A stretch of DNA of 64,000 nt from JAQIBY01 sp051747965. Lineage in GTDB: Bacteria > Bacteroidota > Bacteroidia > Bacteroidales > ML635J-15. Both the position numbers and the translations under genes were made by a program. The notes under the pieces are model-generated. The model did not search any database, was not told where the DNA came from, and saw nothing but the letters and a program-made list of their open reading frames with translations. The first letter of the stretch is position 1. Every line of letters starts with the position of its first letter. Positions 26,861-35,549 of the stretch are shown here, in pieces. The stretch lies in contig JBNJGS010000002.1 in the NCBI GenBank assembly GCA_051747965.1, positions 17,794-81,793 on the forward strand, read 5' to 3'.

Positions 26861-27541
26861 TTAAAGATTATGTTTAAACAAACTTCTTGCTTTACCATTT
26901 TCAACAATCAGGGAGTCCCCTTCCTGATTGTACAGGTTGCAACTGAATTGCGACTCTACCAATAAGGCCGGTTCACCGTCCGGATCTTCAGCGAGCCGGA
27001 CAGATTCTATCCGGTAAATGAAATTTTCATAATCAGGATTTACTGGTTTATCCTCACCGGCACAAACATTAACCGGTGTAGACCATTTGGTCATATTTTC
27101 ATCCTGCCATTCAATGTAAATGCCCGCCTGGCTTACTAAGCACAAATCTCGGATAAACGACTTATCCCCGGTGTACAACAAGCTCTCTAAGTATGAAAAA
27201 TCCGGCGCAAATAAGACACTGTCCAAACTCTGCCTGTGGACATAATCCACCAGGGAAAAACTCATTTGAGGCCATGACTGACTGCTGCTTTCACGACAGA
27301 TGGAAGTGTATACTTTTCTTACTGTATCACTACCCTCAGCAAATCCGGTACTGACTCCGCAGGAAAAAACACCAGGAATACTCATCCTATCACCCACATA
27401 TTCAACACGTTCACCATCTTTATCAAAGATCAGGAAACAATCATATTCTGTGTAATGAGGGCTGATATCATTATCCTCACATGATTGCAGTATGAACCCC
27501 AGCAGTAATAGCATCAAAAAACAGGCGGTTTTTTGCTTCAT
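26861..27541 (-). CDS. Lipoprotein of unknown function
   Basis: This 226-aa protein begins with a lipoprotein signal peptide: MKQKTACFLMLLLLGFILQSC, with Cys21 as the lipidation site. The residues after it (EDND) are acidic, which resembles the lipoprotein export signals that send some Bacteroidota lipoproteins to the cell surface. The body (FLIFDKDGERVEYVGDR, IYIEWQDENMTKWSTPVNV, RIESVRLAEDPDGE) is predicted to be beta-rich; I recognise no catalytic motif. It converges on the ROK kinase gene (11 bp apart) and is divergent from the response regulator. Function unknown. Confidence 0.75.
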   Translation of the reverse strand: MKQKTACFLMLLLLGFILQSCEDNDISPHYTEYDCFLIFDKDGERVEYVGDRMSIPGVFSCGVSTGFAEGSDTVRKVYTSICRESSSQSWPQMSFSLVDYVHRQSLDSVLFAPDFSYLESLLYTGDKSFIRDLCLVSQAGIYIEWQDENMTKWSTPVNVCAGEDKPVNPDYENFIYRIESVRLAEDPDGEPALLVESQFSCNLYNQEGDSLIVENGKARSLFKHNL

Positions 27542-27718
27542 GGCTGTTTTGTGTAAGTATAATGATTTTTCTTTGTAAATATGATTTGTCTATTCAAGAC
27601 AAGCTCATATCACACTTTCTGCAAACAGACTTTATGCATACCATAAAACAAAAACAGCAGGTTGCAGATTTCGCACAGTTTAATTACTTTTACAGGTTAT
27701 AAGAGATATAAAGTTATT

Positions 27719-28882
27719 ATGAGCAGGATACTTGTCATAGACGACGAAAAGAGCATCCGGAATGTACTGAAAGATATTCTGGAATACGAGAAATATAAGG
27801 TAGAGCTTGCAGTGGATGGAAAAGATGGTTTACAAAAAATCAAGGACAATGTGATTGACCTGGTACTTTGTGACATCAAAATGCCTGAAATGGATGGCAT
27901 GGAGGTGCTTGAAAAGGCCTTAAAAACCAACCCCGAACTCCCTTTTATTATGATTTCCGGTCATGGTGACATTGACACCGCAGTTTCAAGCATCAAACAG
28001 GGTGCATACGACTTCATACAAAAGCCTATAGACCTTCAGCGCCTGCAGATAACCGTTAAAAATGCACTGGAGCGCAGCAGCCTGGTAACTGAAACCAAAA
28101 AACTAAAAAAGAAAGTCAGTAAGCGTTATGAAATGGTGGGTAATTCCAGGCCCATGCAACATATCCGCGAGTTGATTGACAAAGTTGCCCCCACTGATGC
28201 CCGGGTACTGATAACCGGTGAAAACGGTACCGGTAAAGAACTTGTGGCACATCATCTCCATGAAAAGAGCGAACGCGCCAAAGCTCCTTTTGTGGAAGTA
28301 AACTGCGCAGCCATCCCTTCCGAGCTGATAGAGTCCGAACTTTTTGGCCACGAGAAAGGCGCCTTCACATCTGCACACAAGCAGCGAAAAGGTAAATTTG
28401 AACAGGCCAACGGTGGCACCATTTTCCTTGACGAAATCGGGGACATGAGTCTTTCGGCCCAGGCAAAGGTTTTGCGTGCCCTGCAGGAAAATAAAATCAG
28501 CCGTGTTGGCAGTGATAAGGACATCAATGTAGATGTTCGGCTGATAGCAGCCACGAATAAGGATTTAAGCAAAGAAATTGAAAAAAACAACTTCAGGGAA
28601 GACTTGTATCATCGCATCAGTGTGATCCTGATTCATGTACCGTCGCTTTCAGAACGCAAGAATGATATCCCGGAGCTGGCTGACCATTTTCTCACAGAAA
28701 TATGTCTTGAACATGGCATTCCAAAAATGGAAATCACCGATGATGCCATAAAAGAACTGAAGAATTATTCATGGAGCGGTAATATACGTGAATTCAGAAA
28801 TATGATTGAACGCCTGGTGATCTTATGTTCAGACAAGATCACAGGAAAAGACATCAAAACATATGCACAACCTTTAGGATAA
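27719..28882 (+). CDS. Sigma-54-type response regulator lacking a DNA-binding domain
   Basis: This 387-aa protein has a receiver domain (residues 1-120; acidic pair D8/D9, phospho-acceptor D52, K102) and an AAA+ sigma-54 activator domain (about 140-385). Walker A is GENGTGKE (168-175), Walker B is TIFLDEIGD (234-242), and the sigma-54 contact loop reads GAFTSA (214-219) rather than GAFTGA. The chain ends right after the AAA+ lid at YAQPLG: the Fis-type helix-turn-helix of NtrC is missing, so it may act from solution. The ATG at 27719 precedes SRILVIDDE. No histidine kinase is adjacent. The aspartase gene starts 1 bp after the stop, so the two are co-transcribed. Confidence 0.92.
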   Translation: MSRILVIDDEKSIRNVLKDILEYEKYKVELAVDGKDGLQKIKDNVIDLVLCDIKMPEMDGMEVLEKALKTNPELPFIMISGHGDIDTAVSSIKQGAYDFIQKPIDLQRLQITVKNALERSSLVTETKKLKKKVSKRYEMVGNSRPMQHIRELIDKVAPTDARVLITGENGTGKELVAHHLHEKSERAKAPFVEVNCAAIPSELIESELFGHEKGAFTSAHKQRKGKFEQANGGTIFLDEIGDMSLSAQAKVLRALQENKISRVGSDKDINVDVRLIAATNKDLSKEIEKNNFREDLYHRISVILIHVPSLSERKNDIPELADHFLTEICLEHGIPKMEITDDAIKELKNYSWSGNIREFRNMIERLVILCSDKITGKDIKTYAQPLG

Positions 28883-28883
28883 T

Positions 28884-30344
28884 ATGCGCACTGAAAAAGA
28901 TTTCATAGGTGAAGTTAAGTTATCTGATAATGCACTATATGGCATTCATGCATGGCGTGCCTGTGAGAATTTTCCCAACAGGACTGAATTCAATCAACGC
29001 TGGTACAAGAGCATGGGAAGTGTAAAACTTGCTGTTTATCATACCATTCGTCGCTACCAGGAAGAACTGCAAAAAAAATATCCTGAGCTTTCAGAACTAC
29101 AAAGAATCAGCAAAGACAAGCTGGATGCACTGATTCAGGCAGCAGTAGAAGTAAGCGAAGGCAAGCATTTCACTCATTTCATTGTGCCGGCGGTTCAGGG
29201 AGGAGCAGGCACCAGCATCAACATGAATATCAATGAGATTATCACAAACCGGGCTTTGATTTTACTGACTAAACAAGCCGGTGATTATAACATTCTGGAC
29301 CCCATTGAGTCTGCCAACCTCTTTCAGTCAACCAATGATGTTGTGCCCACAGCGCTAAAAACGGCGGTCATGCATGCCCTCACTGAACTGGAAGAGCATA
29401 TCAATCAGTTGCGTTTTGCACTTGAGCAACAGGAAAACGATCACAGAAATTCACTGCGAAACGGCTATACGCAGATGCAAACTGCCGTTCCAAGCTCGTT
29501 TGGCCGATTGTTCAGTGCATACAATGATGCCCTTAGCCGTGACTGGTGGCGGGTGTCAAAATGCTTTGAACGTATTAAGCAGGTGAATCTGGGAGGCAGT
29601 GCCATTGGTACCGGCATAACGGTACCCCGCTTTGTGATTATGGAAGCGGTCAGGGAGCTGCAGAAATTATCCGGCCTGCCTCTTACCCGTAGCGAAAATA
29701 TGGTGGATACAACCAGCAACCTGGACAGCTGGACAGAAATTCACGCCACCCTGAAAGCTCATGCTGTAAATATGGAAAAAATAAGCAATGACCTTAGACT
29801 ACTCGCATCTGACATTGCAGGAAACGGAAATCTGGAAATTCCCCGAATGCAAACCGGCAGCTCGATAATGCCGGGAAAAGTAAACCCTGTAATCCCTGAA
29901 TACATCATCAGCACTGCTCATCAGGTATATGCTAACGACCAGCTGATTTCCTCTCTCAGTGGACAATCTGTCCTGGAATTAAATCCATATCTGCCATCCA
30001 TTGGCCATGCCATACTCAACAGTCTTGACTTGCTGATAGCTGCCGGCAAAAGCATGAAAAGCGGGCTGATAACAGGACTGAAAGTAAATACAGATGATGC
30101 GTGGCAGCAACTGCTACACAGCCCATCTCTGGCAACCGTTTTTGTGCCCTATATCGGATATCATAAAGCAGGAGAAATTGCAGGCATCATGAAAAATGAC
30201 AAATGCGGTATTTTCGATGCCTGCGAAAAAAGCGGTCATGTAACAAATGCACAGGCAGAAGATTTACTAAAACCCGAAAACCTGTTAAAACTGGGATTTT
30301 CGGTGAAAGACTATATAAATTTTAAGAATAAAAGTAAGAAATAA
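28884..30344 (+). CDS. aspA: Aspartate ammonia-lyase (aspartase/fumarase superfamily)
   Basis: This 486-aa enzyme belongs to the aspartase/fumarase superfamily. The QGGAGTSINMNINE motif (residues 105-118) is the aspartase form, distinct from the QTGSGTQSNMN form of fumarases, and the signature GSSIMPGKVNP sits at 325-335. GYTQMQTAVP (194-203) replaces the usual GRTQ sequence, a small deviation. The expected reaction is L-aspartate to fumarate plus ammonia in the cytoplasm, feeding fumarate to respiration or the TCA cycle. The start codon is 1 bp after the response regulator stop, suggesting joint expression. A related lyase of the same fold cannot be fully excluded. Confidence 0.87.
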   Translation: MRTEKDFIGEVKLSDNALYGIHAWRACENFPNRTEFNQRWYKSMGSVKLAVYHTIRRYQEELQKKYPELSELQRISKDKLDALIQAAVEVSEGKHFTHFIVPAVQGGAGTSINMNINEIITNRALILLTKQAGDYNILDPIESANLFQSTNDVVPTALKTAVMHALTELEEHINQLRFALEQQENDHRNSLRNGYTQMQTAVPSSFGRLFSAYNDALSRDWWRVSKCFERIKQVNLGGSAIGTGITVPRFVIMEAVRELQKLSGLPLTRSENMVDTTSNLDSWTEIHATLKAHAVNMEKISNDLRLLASDIAGNGNLEIPRMQTGSSIMPGKVNPVIPEYIISTAHQVYANDQLISSLSGQSVLELNPYLPSIGHAILNSLDLLIAAGKSMKSGLITGLKVNTDDAWQQLLHSPSLATVFVPYIGYHKAGEIAGIMKNDKCGIFDACEKSGHVTNAQAEDLLKPENLLKLGFSVKDYINFKNKSKK

Positions 30345-30399
30345 CCAGGCGTCCGGATATTGCAGACACATATCAGGATCGCAATAGTAATCTCAGCAT

Positions 30400-30978
30400 A
30401 TGAAAGAATATTTTGCACACGAAACAGCTGTCATTGATGAAGGATGTAATATTGGTAATGGCACAAAAATCTGGCATTTTTCTCATGTCATGAAAGATGC
30501 TGTCATAGGTGAAGGATGCAATTTGGGACAAAACATAGTGGTGTCTCCGGATGTGGTACTTGGCAACAATGTCAAGGTTCAGAATAATGTATCCATTTAC
30601 ACAGGCGTAATTTGTGAAGACGATGTGTTTCTGGGACCGTCCATGGTGTTCACAAATATCACAAACCCACGGTCAGCAATTAACAGGCGCAGTCAGTACG
30701 AAAAAACCCTGGTAAAGAAAGGGGCAAGCATTGGCGCCAATGCTACCATCGTGTGTGGCCACGATATTGGTGAATATGCATTTATCGGTGCCGGAGCAGT
30801 AATCACCAAAACAGTAAAACCCTATGCTCTGATGGTCGGAAATCCGGCACGTCAAATTGGCTGGATGAGCGAGTATGGCCATCGCCTCCATTTTGATGAT
30901 AAGGGCATGGCTGTTTGTCCCGAAAGTGAAGAAAAATACAAACTGGAAAATAATTTTGTACAAAAAATAAAGTCATAA
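30400..30978 (+). CDS. wbpD: UDP-2-acetamido-3-amino-2,3-dideoxy-glucuronate N-acetyltransferase (WbpD/WlbB-like)
   Basis: This 192-aa protein is a left-handed beta-helix acyltransferase: hexapeptide repeats such as IGNGTKIWHFSHVMKDAVIGEGCNLG, VLGNNVKVQNNVSIY and ASIGANATIVCGHDIGEYAFIGAGAVI fill most of the chain. VFTNITNPRSAINR is characteristic of the WbpD/WlbB branch, which acetylates the 3-amino group to make UDP-GlcNAc(3NAc)A. It is the first of three genes that encode steps of that pathway (WbpD, WbpB, WbpA in this order). The aminotransferase WbpE is not in the window. Confidence 0.88.
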   Translation: MKEYFAHETAVIDEGCNIGNGTKIWHFSHVMKDAVIGEGCNLGQNIVVSPDVVLGNNVKVQNNVSIYTGVICEDDVFLGPSMVFTNITNPRSAINRRSQYEKTLVKKGASIGANATIVCGHDIGEYAFIGAGAVITKTVKPYALMVGNPARQIGWMSEYGHRLHFDDKGMAVCPESEEKYKLENNFVQKIKS

Positions 30979-30981
30979 ATT

Positions 30982-31929
30982 ATGGAGAGCAAAGAAAATC
31001 GTTTTGCATTGATAGGTGTTGCCGGATACATTGCCATCAGGCACGTAAAAGCCATTAAAGAAACAGGAAACAATCTGGCAGCAACCATGGACTTATTTGA
31101 TTCCGTTGGTTTTTTGGATGCCTATTTTCCCAATGCAGATTTTTTCCACGAGTATGAACGATTTGACCGTCACGTGGATAAACTCAGGCGTAAAAACAAG
31201 AAAATTGATTATGTCAGCATTTGCACACCAAACTACCTGCATGATTCTCACATACGTTTTGCTTTGAAAAATGATGCACATGCTATCTGTGAGAAGCCAC
31301 TGGTGCTGAATCCCTGGAATATCCACGGCTTGTCTGAAATTGAAAAAGAAACCGGAAAAAAAATCAATACCATTCTTCAATTGCGTCTGCATCCTTCCAT
31401 CATTGCACTAAAAGAAAAAATCGCCAATGGCCCCAAAGACAAAATATATGATGTTGATCTTGCTTACCTGACCAGCCGTGGAAACTGGTACCATTACTCA
31501 TGGAAAGGAGACCCCAACAAATCCGGTGGCATTTCAACCAACATCGGTATTCACTTTTACGATATGCTGACCTGGATTTTTGGTGACGTAAAAGAAAGCA
31601 TTGTCCATGAACACGGAGAAAAACGCGCCGCCGGATTTTTGCATCTAGAAAAGGCCCGCGTCCGCTGGGTGTTGAGTGTGGATGAAAATGACCTGCCTGA
31701 CAATATAAAGGCACAAGGACAACGGACTTTTCGTTCCATCACGGTAGAAGGTGAAGAAATCGAGTTCAGCAAAGGGTTTACGGATTTACACACACTCAGT
31801 TATCAGGAAATTCTTAAAGGCAACGGCTTTGGCCTCAACGATGCACGCAAAAGCATAGAGGTTGTTTATGATATCCGCAATGCCAATCCAATAGGGCTTA
31901 AGGGTGACTACCATCCCTTATGTAAGTAA
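30982..31929 (+). CDS. wbpB: UDP-N-acetylglucosaminuronate 3-dehydrogenase (WbpB/WlbA-like)
   Basis: This 315-aa Gfo/Idh/MocA oxidoreductase has an N-terminal Rossmann start (RFALIGVAGYIAIRHVKAIK) and the motifs VSICTPNYLH, AICEKPLVLN and GGISTNIGIHFYDML. These fit WbpB/WlbA, which oxidises C3 of UDP-GlcNAcA before transamination. The first glycine motif reads GVAGYIA instead of the more usual GxGxxA, as in other WlbA proteins. It starts 3 bp after wbpD and is followed by wbpA, so the three genes act in one pathway. Confidence 0.9.
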   Translation: MESKENRFALIGVAGYIAIRHVKAIKETGNNLAATMDLFDSVGFLDAYFPNADFFHEYERFDRHVDKLRRKNKKIDYVSICTPNYLHDSHIRFALKNDAHAICEKPLVLNPWNIHGLSEIEKETGKKINTILQLRLHPSIIALKEKIANGPKDKIYDVDLAYLTSRGNWYHYSWKGDPNKSGGISTNIGIHFYDMLTWIFGDVKESIVHEHGEKRAAGFLHLEKARVRWVLSVDENDLPDNIKAQGQRTFRSITVEGEEIEFSKGFTDLHTLSYQEILKGNGFGLNDARKSIEVVYDIRNANPIGLKGDYHPLCK

Positions 31930-32000
31930 AGCCTGCGTAAAATCATTTTTAATCATTCGGAATAAAACTATTTTAGCTTCGAAAACCAAAATTTTTGCAG

Positions 32001-33287
32001 ATGTACAATGCTATTATCAGGAAAGAAAAGAAAATTGCCGTTATCGGTCTGGGTTATGTAGGGCTCCCCATTGCCCTGGAATTTGCCAAACACGTGCCAG
32101 TGATAGGGTTTGACATCAAACCGGACCGGATTGATATGATGAAAAATGGCAAAGATCCCAGTAACGAACTTGAATCCGGAGCCTTTGAAAACAAAGACAT
32201 TATCTTTACATCTGATGTTGAAGACCTCAGGGAAGCAAGTTTTTACATTGTTGCCGTTCCAACTCCCATCAACGAACATAAGCTTCCTGAACTCACCCCG
32301 GTATTGAAGGCTTCTGAAACCGTTGCTAAAGTAATGAGTAAAGGCGATTATGTGGTTTTTGAATCAACAGTATATCCCGGTTGCACGGAAGAAGATTGTG
32401 TGCCGGTGCTGGAGCAGCACTCCGGCCTCAAATATATTGATGATTTTAAAGTGGGTTATTCGCCGGAGCGCATCAATCCGGGAGATAAGGTTCACACCCT
32501 TACAAGCATAGCCAAAGTATCCTCTGGTTGCGATGCCATGTCGGCTGAAAATATTGCAAAAGTATATGAACTTGTAATTGAAGCAGGAGTACACAGGGCA
32601 AGTTCAATCAAAGTAGCTGAGGCTGCAAAAATAATTGAGAATACACAGAGAGATGTCAACATTGCTCTGATGAATGAGCTTTCAATGATATTCAATAAAA
32701 TTGGTATCAATACTTTTGAGGTACTCGAAGCAGCGGGCACAAAGTGGAATTTCCTGCCATTTATCCCGGGGCTTGTAGGTGGCCACTGCATTGGCGTTGA
32801 TCCATACTACCTGTTGCACAAAGCCAAACAACTCGGCTATCATGCACAAATCATCAACTCAGGCCGTGCCATCAATGACGGTATGGGTGCGCATGTCACA
32901 AAGCAGACAATAAAAATGATGCTGGCAAAAGGCAAAGTATTGCATCAGTCAAAAGTACTGGTAATGGGTCTTACATTCAAGGAAAATGTTGCTGACATCC
33001 GTAACACCCGTGTAGTAGATATACTGCAGGAACTGGATGACTATAAAGTGGATTATGATATTGTGGACCCCTATGCCAGTCCCAAAGAAGTCAGAGAAGA
33101 ATACAATATCGAACTGAACGAAATCAGGAATAATTACGATGCTGTCATCCTGGCTGTCAATCATGAAGAATACACCAAACTTGATGAGGCTTTTTTCAGG
33201 TCAATCTCTGCAAAAGACGGCATTCTTGTTGATATCAAAGGCATCTTCAGAGGTCGCATCAAAGAAATGACATACTGGAGCCTTTAA
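32001..33287 (+). CDS. wbpA: UDP-N-acetylglucosamine 6-dehydrogenase (WbpA-like nucleotide-sugar dehydrogenase)
   Basis: This 428-aa NAD-dependent enzyme oxidises C6 of a UDP-N-acetylhexosamine to the uronic acid. It has KKIAVIGLGYVGLPIALEF (NAD fold), FESTVYPGCTEEDCVP, YSPERINPGDK, and the catalytic Cys in LVGGHCIGVDPYYL, then VLVMGLTFKENVADIRNTR in the C-terminal UDP-binding domain. TviB-type enzymes are close relatives, but neighbouring wbpB and wbpD favour the WbpA role. The ATG at 32001 is preferred over a TTG two codons upstream. Hairpins follow the stop. Confidence 0.92.
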   Translation: MYNAIIRKEKKIAVIGLGYVGLPIALEFAKHVPVIGFDIKPDRIDMMKNGKDPSNELESGAFENKDIIFTSDVEDLREASFYIVAVPTPINEHKLPELTPVLKASETVAKVMSKGDYVVFESTVYPGCTEEDCVPVLEQHSGLKYIDDFKVGYSPERINPGDKVHTLTSIAKVSSGCDAMSAENIAKVYELVIEAGVHRASSIKVAEAAKIIENTQRDVNIALMNELSMIFNKIGINTFEVLEAAGTKWNFLPFIPGLVGGHCIGVDPYYLLHKAKQLGYHAQIINSGRAINDGMGAHVTKQTIKMMLAKGKVLHQSKVLVMGLTFKENVADIRNTRVVDILQELDDYKVDYDIVDPYASPKEVREEYNIELNEIRNNYDAVILAVNHEEYTKLDEAFFRSISAKDGILVDIKGIFRGRIKEMTYWSL

Positions 33288-33300
33288 GGCACGGTAATAA

Positions 33301-33335
33301 TCAAGGGGATGCTTTTAAAAAAAACACCCCCTTGA
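33301..33335. terminator. Hairpin after wbpA
   Basis: TCAAGGGG (33301-33308) pairs with CCCCTTGA (33328-33335), with an A-rich loop. No T-run follows on the plus strand, so it may serve as an mRNA 3' end stabiliser. Confidence 0.5.
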
Positions 33336-33360
33336 GAAACCACATGAAAACTACCACTTG

Positions 33361-33397
33361 AAACCGGTTTTATCCTTTTTGGGATGACCGGTTTTTT
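33361..33397 (+). terminator. Rho-independent terminator after wbpA
   Basis: AAACCGGT (33361-33368) pairs with ACCGGTTT (33387-33394); an inner ATCC/GGGAT stem extends the hairpin and six T follow the stem core. Confidence 0.8.
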
Positions 33398-33611
33398 GGA
33401 ATAGCTACAGTGTAAACAGGTTTTTGTCAAAATGGTTCATGTTCATTTCGCAGATGGTTTTGCAAAAGTTTGATTTTCTTTTGTTTTGGCAATAGCCGAT
33501 AATTGGTAAACCAGCCTATCCGGCACAAATTTATCACCCCACACTCTACCAGCAGTCCCTTAAGCGGGCAACCAAACAAAATATATTATTGTAACAAAAA
33601 CAGGGCGATGA
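33398..33611. other. Intergenic region between wbpA and punA
   Basis: The whole gap between the convergent genes is 324 bp (33288-33611). Beyond the two hairpins I see no gene, RNA or clear terminator for the minus-strand punA; a short T/A-rich stretch near 33580-33600 is the only landmark. Confidence 0.4.
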
Positions 33612-34421
33612 TCAGACGCGGACCATCATTTCTTTCATCAGCAGTGTCATTTTTTTCTCTGCTTTGGATGCCACTTTTTGCACCTCTTCGTGCGAAACCT
33701 CAACAATTTTTCCGGGCACACCCAGGTCGGTAATGATGGAAATAGCGAAACACGGAATCCCCATTTGCCGGGCCACGATAACTTCAGGTACCGTACTCAT
33801 GCCAACGGCATCTGATCCGATAATGCGAAAGTATTTATATTCAGAGGGAGTTTCAAATGTGGGTCCGGTTACTGCAGTATAAACACCTTCCTGCAGCTTA
33901 ATATCATGTCTGTCAGCAATATTTTTCACTATTTCAATGAGTCCGTGGTCATAAGCCTGGCTCATATCGGGAAAACGGTCTCCGAATTCCGGCTCATGTT
34001 TTCCGATGAGGGGATTTGGTATCAGGTTGATATGGTCGTTGAGCACCATAAGATCTCCAATTTCAAAATCGGGATTCACACCACCACTTGCATTGCTGAC
34101 AAATAAATGTTTTATACCCAGCTTTTTCATCACCCTTACAGGAAATGTGATTTTTTCAGCAGAATATCCCTCGTAATAATGGAACCGGCCCTGCATAGCC
34201 ACAATTGGCTTATCGTTAAGTGTACCAAAAATCAGGCGACCGTGATGACCTTCAACGGTACTTACCGGAAAATCAGGGATATCGTCATAAGCAATGGTCT
34301 CATTGATATCTATCTCATCCACCAGGCCACCCAGTCCTGTTCCGAGAATAATACCTGCTTCAGGACTTAAGGTGATCCTGTTCTTTATAAAGTTTGCTGT
34401 ACCTTCGATTTGTTTTAACAT
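33612..34421 (-). CDS. punA: Purine-nucleoside phosphorylase (trimeric, PunA type)
   Basis: This 269-aa enzyme cleaves purine (deoxy)ribonucleosides with phosphate for salvage. Family landmarks are GIILGTGLGGLVDEI (phosphate-binding loop), VEGHHGRLIFGTL, GRFHYYEGYS, VSNASGGVNPDF, TGPTFETPSEY and AVGMSTVPEVIVARQ. The ATG at 34421 begins MLKQIEGTANFI and matches the family N-terminus. The gene overlaps the end of lpxK by 62 bp in another frame, so it is translated from the same mRNA. Confidence 0.95.
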   Translation of the reverse strand: MLKQIEGTANFIKNRITLSPEAGIILGTGLGGLVDEIDINETIAYDDIPDFPVSTVEGHHGRLIFGTLNDKPIVAMQGRFHYYEGYSAEKITFPVRVMKKLGIKHLFVSNASGGVNPDFEIGDLMVLNDHINLIPNPLIGKHEPEFGDRFPDMSQAYDHGLIEIVKNIADRHDIKLQEGVYTAVTGPTFETPSEYKYFRIIGSDAVGMSTVPEVIVARQMGIPCFAISIITDLGVPGKIVEVSHEEVQKVASKAEKKMTLLMKEMMVRV

Positions 34422-35487
34422 AGCGAATAATTTGATATTTAAATTCCTCTTCTTGTTCCTTGTTGCCCAAAAACACAACCCGGATTGGCAGGTAATATAA
34501 GTGTTTTTTTACGATTTCAGGAACGTCATCCATTTGTTTTATTTTTACTGCATCTTTTTCCGTTGTAATCAGGATTTTTTTCTGTGATTCAATTTTTTCA
34601 AACTGATTTGTGATGCGTTTAAGCTCTTCAGGCTTATAATAATGATGATCAGGATACTTGAAGGTTTTCCGCAATGTACCCAGTTTATTCAATTTATTTT
34701 TGAATAATTTATTTCTGGCAATACCGGAGAAGCCGATAATATCATGGGGGCTGGAAGACAGTTCTTCAAGCGTATATTCAACATCAGGATCAAAAACCTT
34801 TTTCAGGTTGCCGTATTCGTAGCTGGTAAAATACAAATACTGAAAGGGATAAATTTTCAATTCCTTATCCATCAAGCGCTTTTCGATGGGCTTCATGTCT
34901 TTGGGACATTTTGTGATAATGATAATATGTGCTCTCCGGTGTTCGTGTGCATGTTCACGAAGCCTTCCAAAAGGCAAGAAATGATCGCGGGTAAACGGCC
35001 GGTTATAATCCGATAAGAGAATATTCAGACCCGCGTGGACTTTTCGGTGTTGAAATCCATCATCAAGAATCACGGCATTCAAATCATCCCTTTCAGACAG
35101 CTTTTCAATTCCCCTGACTCTTTTTTCGTCAACCGCTACTGTGACATCAGGAAACTTTTGTTTCATCTGCAAAGGTTCATCTCCGATAGTTTTCGCTGTA
35201 TCATCTTCGCCGGCAAGTTTAAACCCTTTGGTTTTTCGTTTATAGCCACGGCTTAAAACAGCCACGCCAAATTCATTTTTCAGCAATCTGATAATATATT
35301 CAACATGGGGTGTTTTTCCGGTTCCGCCAACAGTCAAATTGCCCACACAGATTACCGGGAAATCAAAACTTTTTGATTTCAGAATTTTGTTTTCATACAG
35401 CGCATTCCGCACTGTTACAAGCATCCCATAGATCAGAGAGAGGGGATAAAGAAAAAACAGCCTGAGTATTTTGATACCTACTGACAT
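34360..35487 (-). CDS. lpxK: Tetraacyldisaccharide 4'-kinase (lipid A kinase)
   Basis: This 375-aa inner-membrane kinase phosphorylates the 4' position of the lipid A precursor to lipid IVA. A membrane helix (RLFFLYPLSLIYGMLV, residues 9-24) precedes the P-loop GNLTVGGTGKTPHVEYII, with SRGYKRKTKG, VILDDGFQHRKVH and TTEKDAVKI as further family motifs. Its last 62 bp overlap punA, which extends its C-terminus slightly beyond the usual end. The ATG at 35487 is followed by SVGIKILR; a hairpin overlaps this start codon. It lies downstream of metK on the same strand. Confidence 0.94.
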   Translation of the reverse strand: MSVGIKILRLFFLYPLSLIYGMLVTVRNALYENKILKSKSFDFPVICVGNLTVGGTGKTPHVEYIIRLLKNEFGVAVLSRGYKRKTKGFKLAGEDDTAKTIGDEPLQMKQKFPDVTVAVDEKRVRGIEKLSERDDLNAVILDDGFQHRKVHAGLNILLSDYNRPFTRDHFLPFGRLREHAHEHRRAHIIIITKCPKDMKPIEKRLMDKELKIYPFQYLYFTSYEYGNLKKVFDPDVEYTLEELSSSPHDIIGFSGIARNKLFKNKLNKLGTLRKTFKYPDHHYYKPEELKRITNQFEKIESQKKILITTEKDAVKIKQMDDVPEIVKKHLYYLPIRVVFLGNKEQEEEFKYQIIRYVKTNRRYSKLYKEQDHLKS

Positions 35488-35508
35488 TGTTACGCCCGAA
35501 AGTAACAA
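35487..35508 (-). promoter_or_regulatory. Hairpin overlapping the lpxK start codon
   Basis: On the minus strand TTGTTAC and GTAACAA form a perfect 7-bp stem with an 8-nt loop, and the last A of the right arm is the A of the lpxK ATG. Folding in the mRNA would hide the start codon. Confidence 0.45.
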
Positions 35509-35549
35509 TTATTTATCAAAAAATAAAAAATTAGTTTGTCTAATTTATA

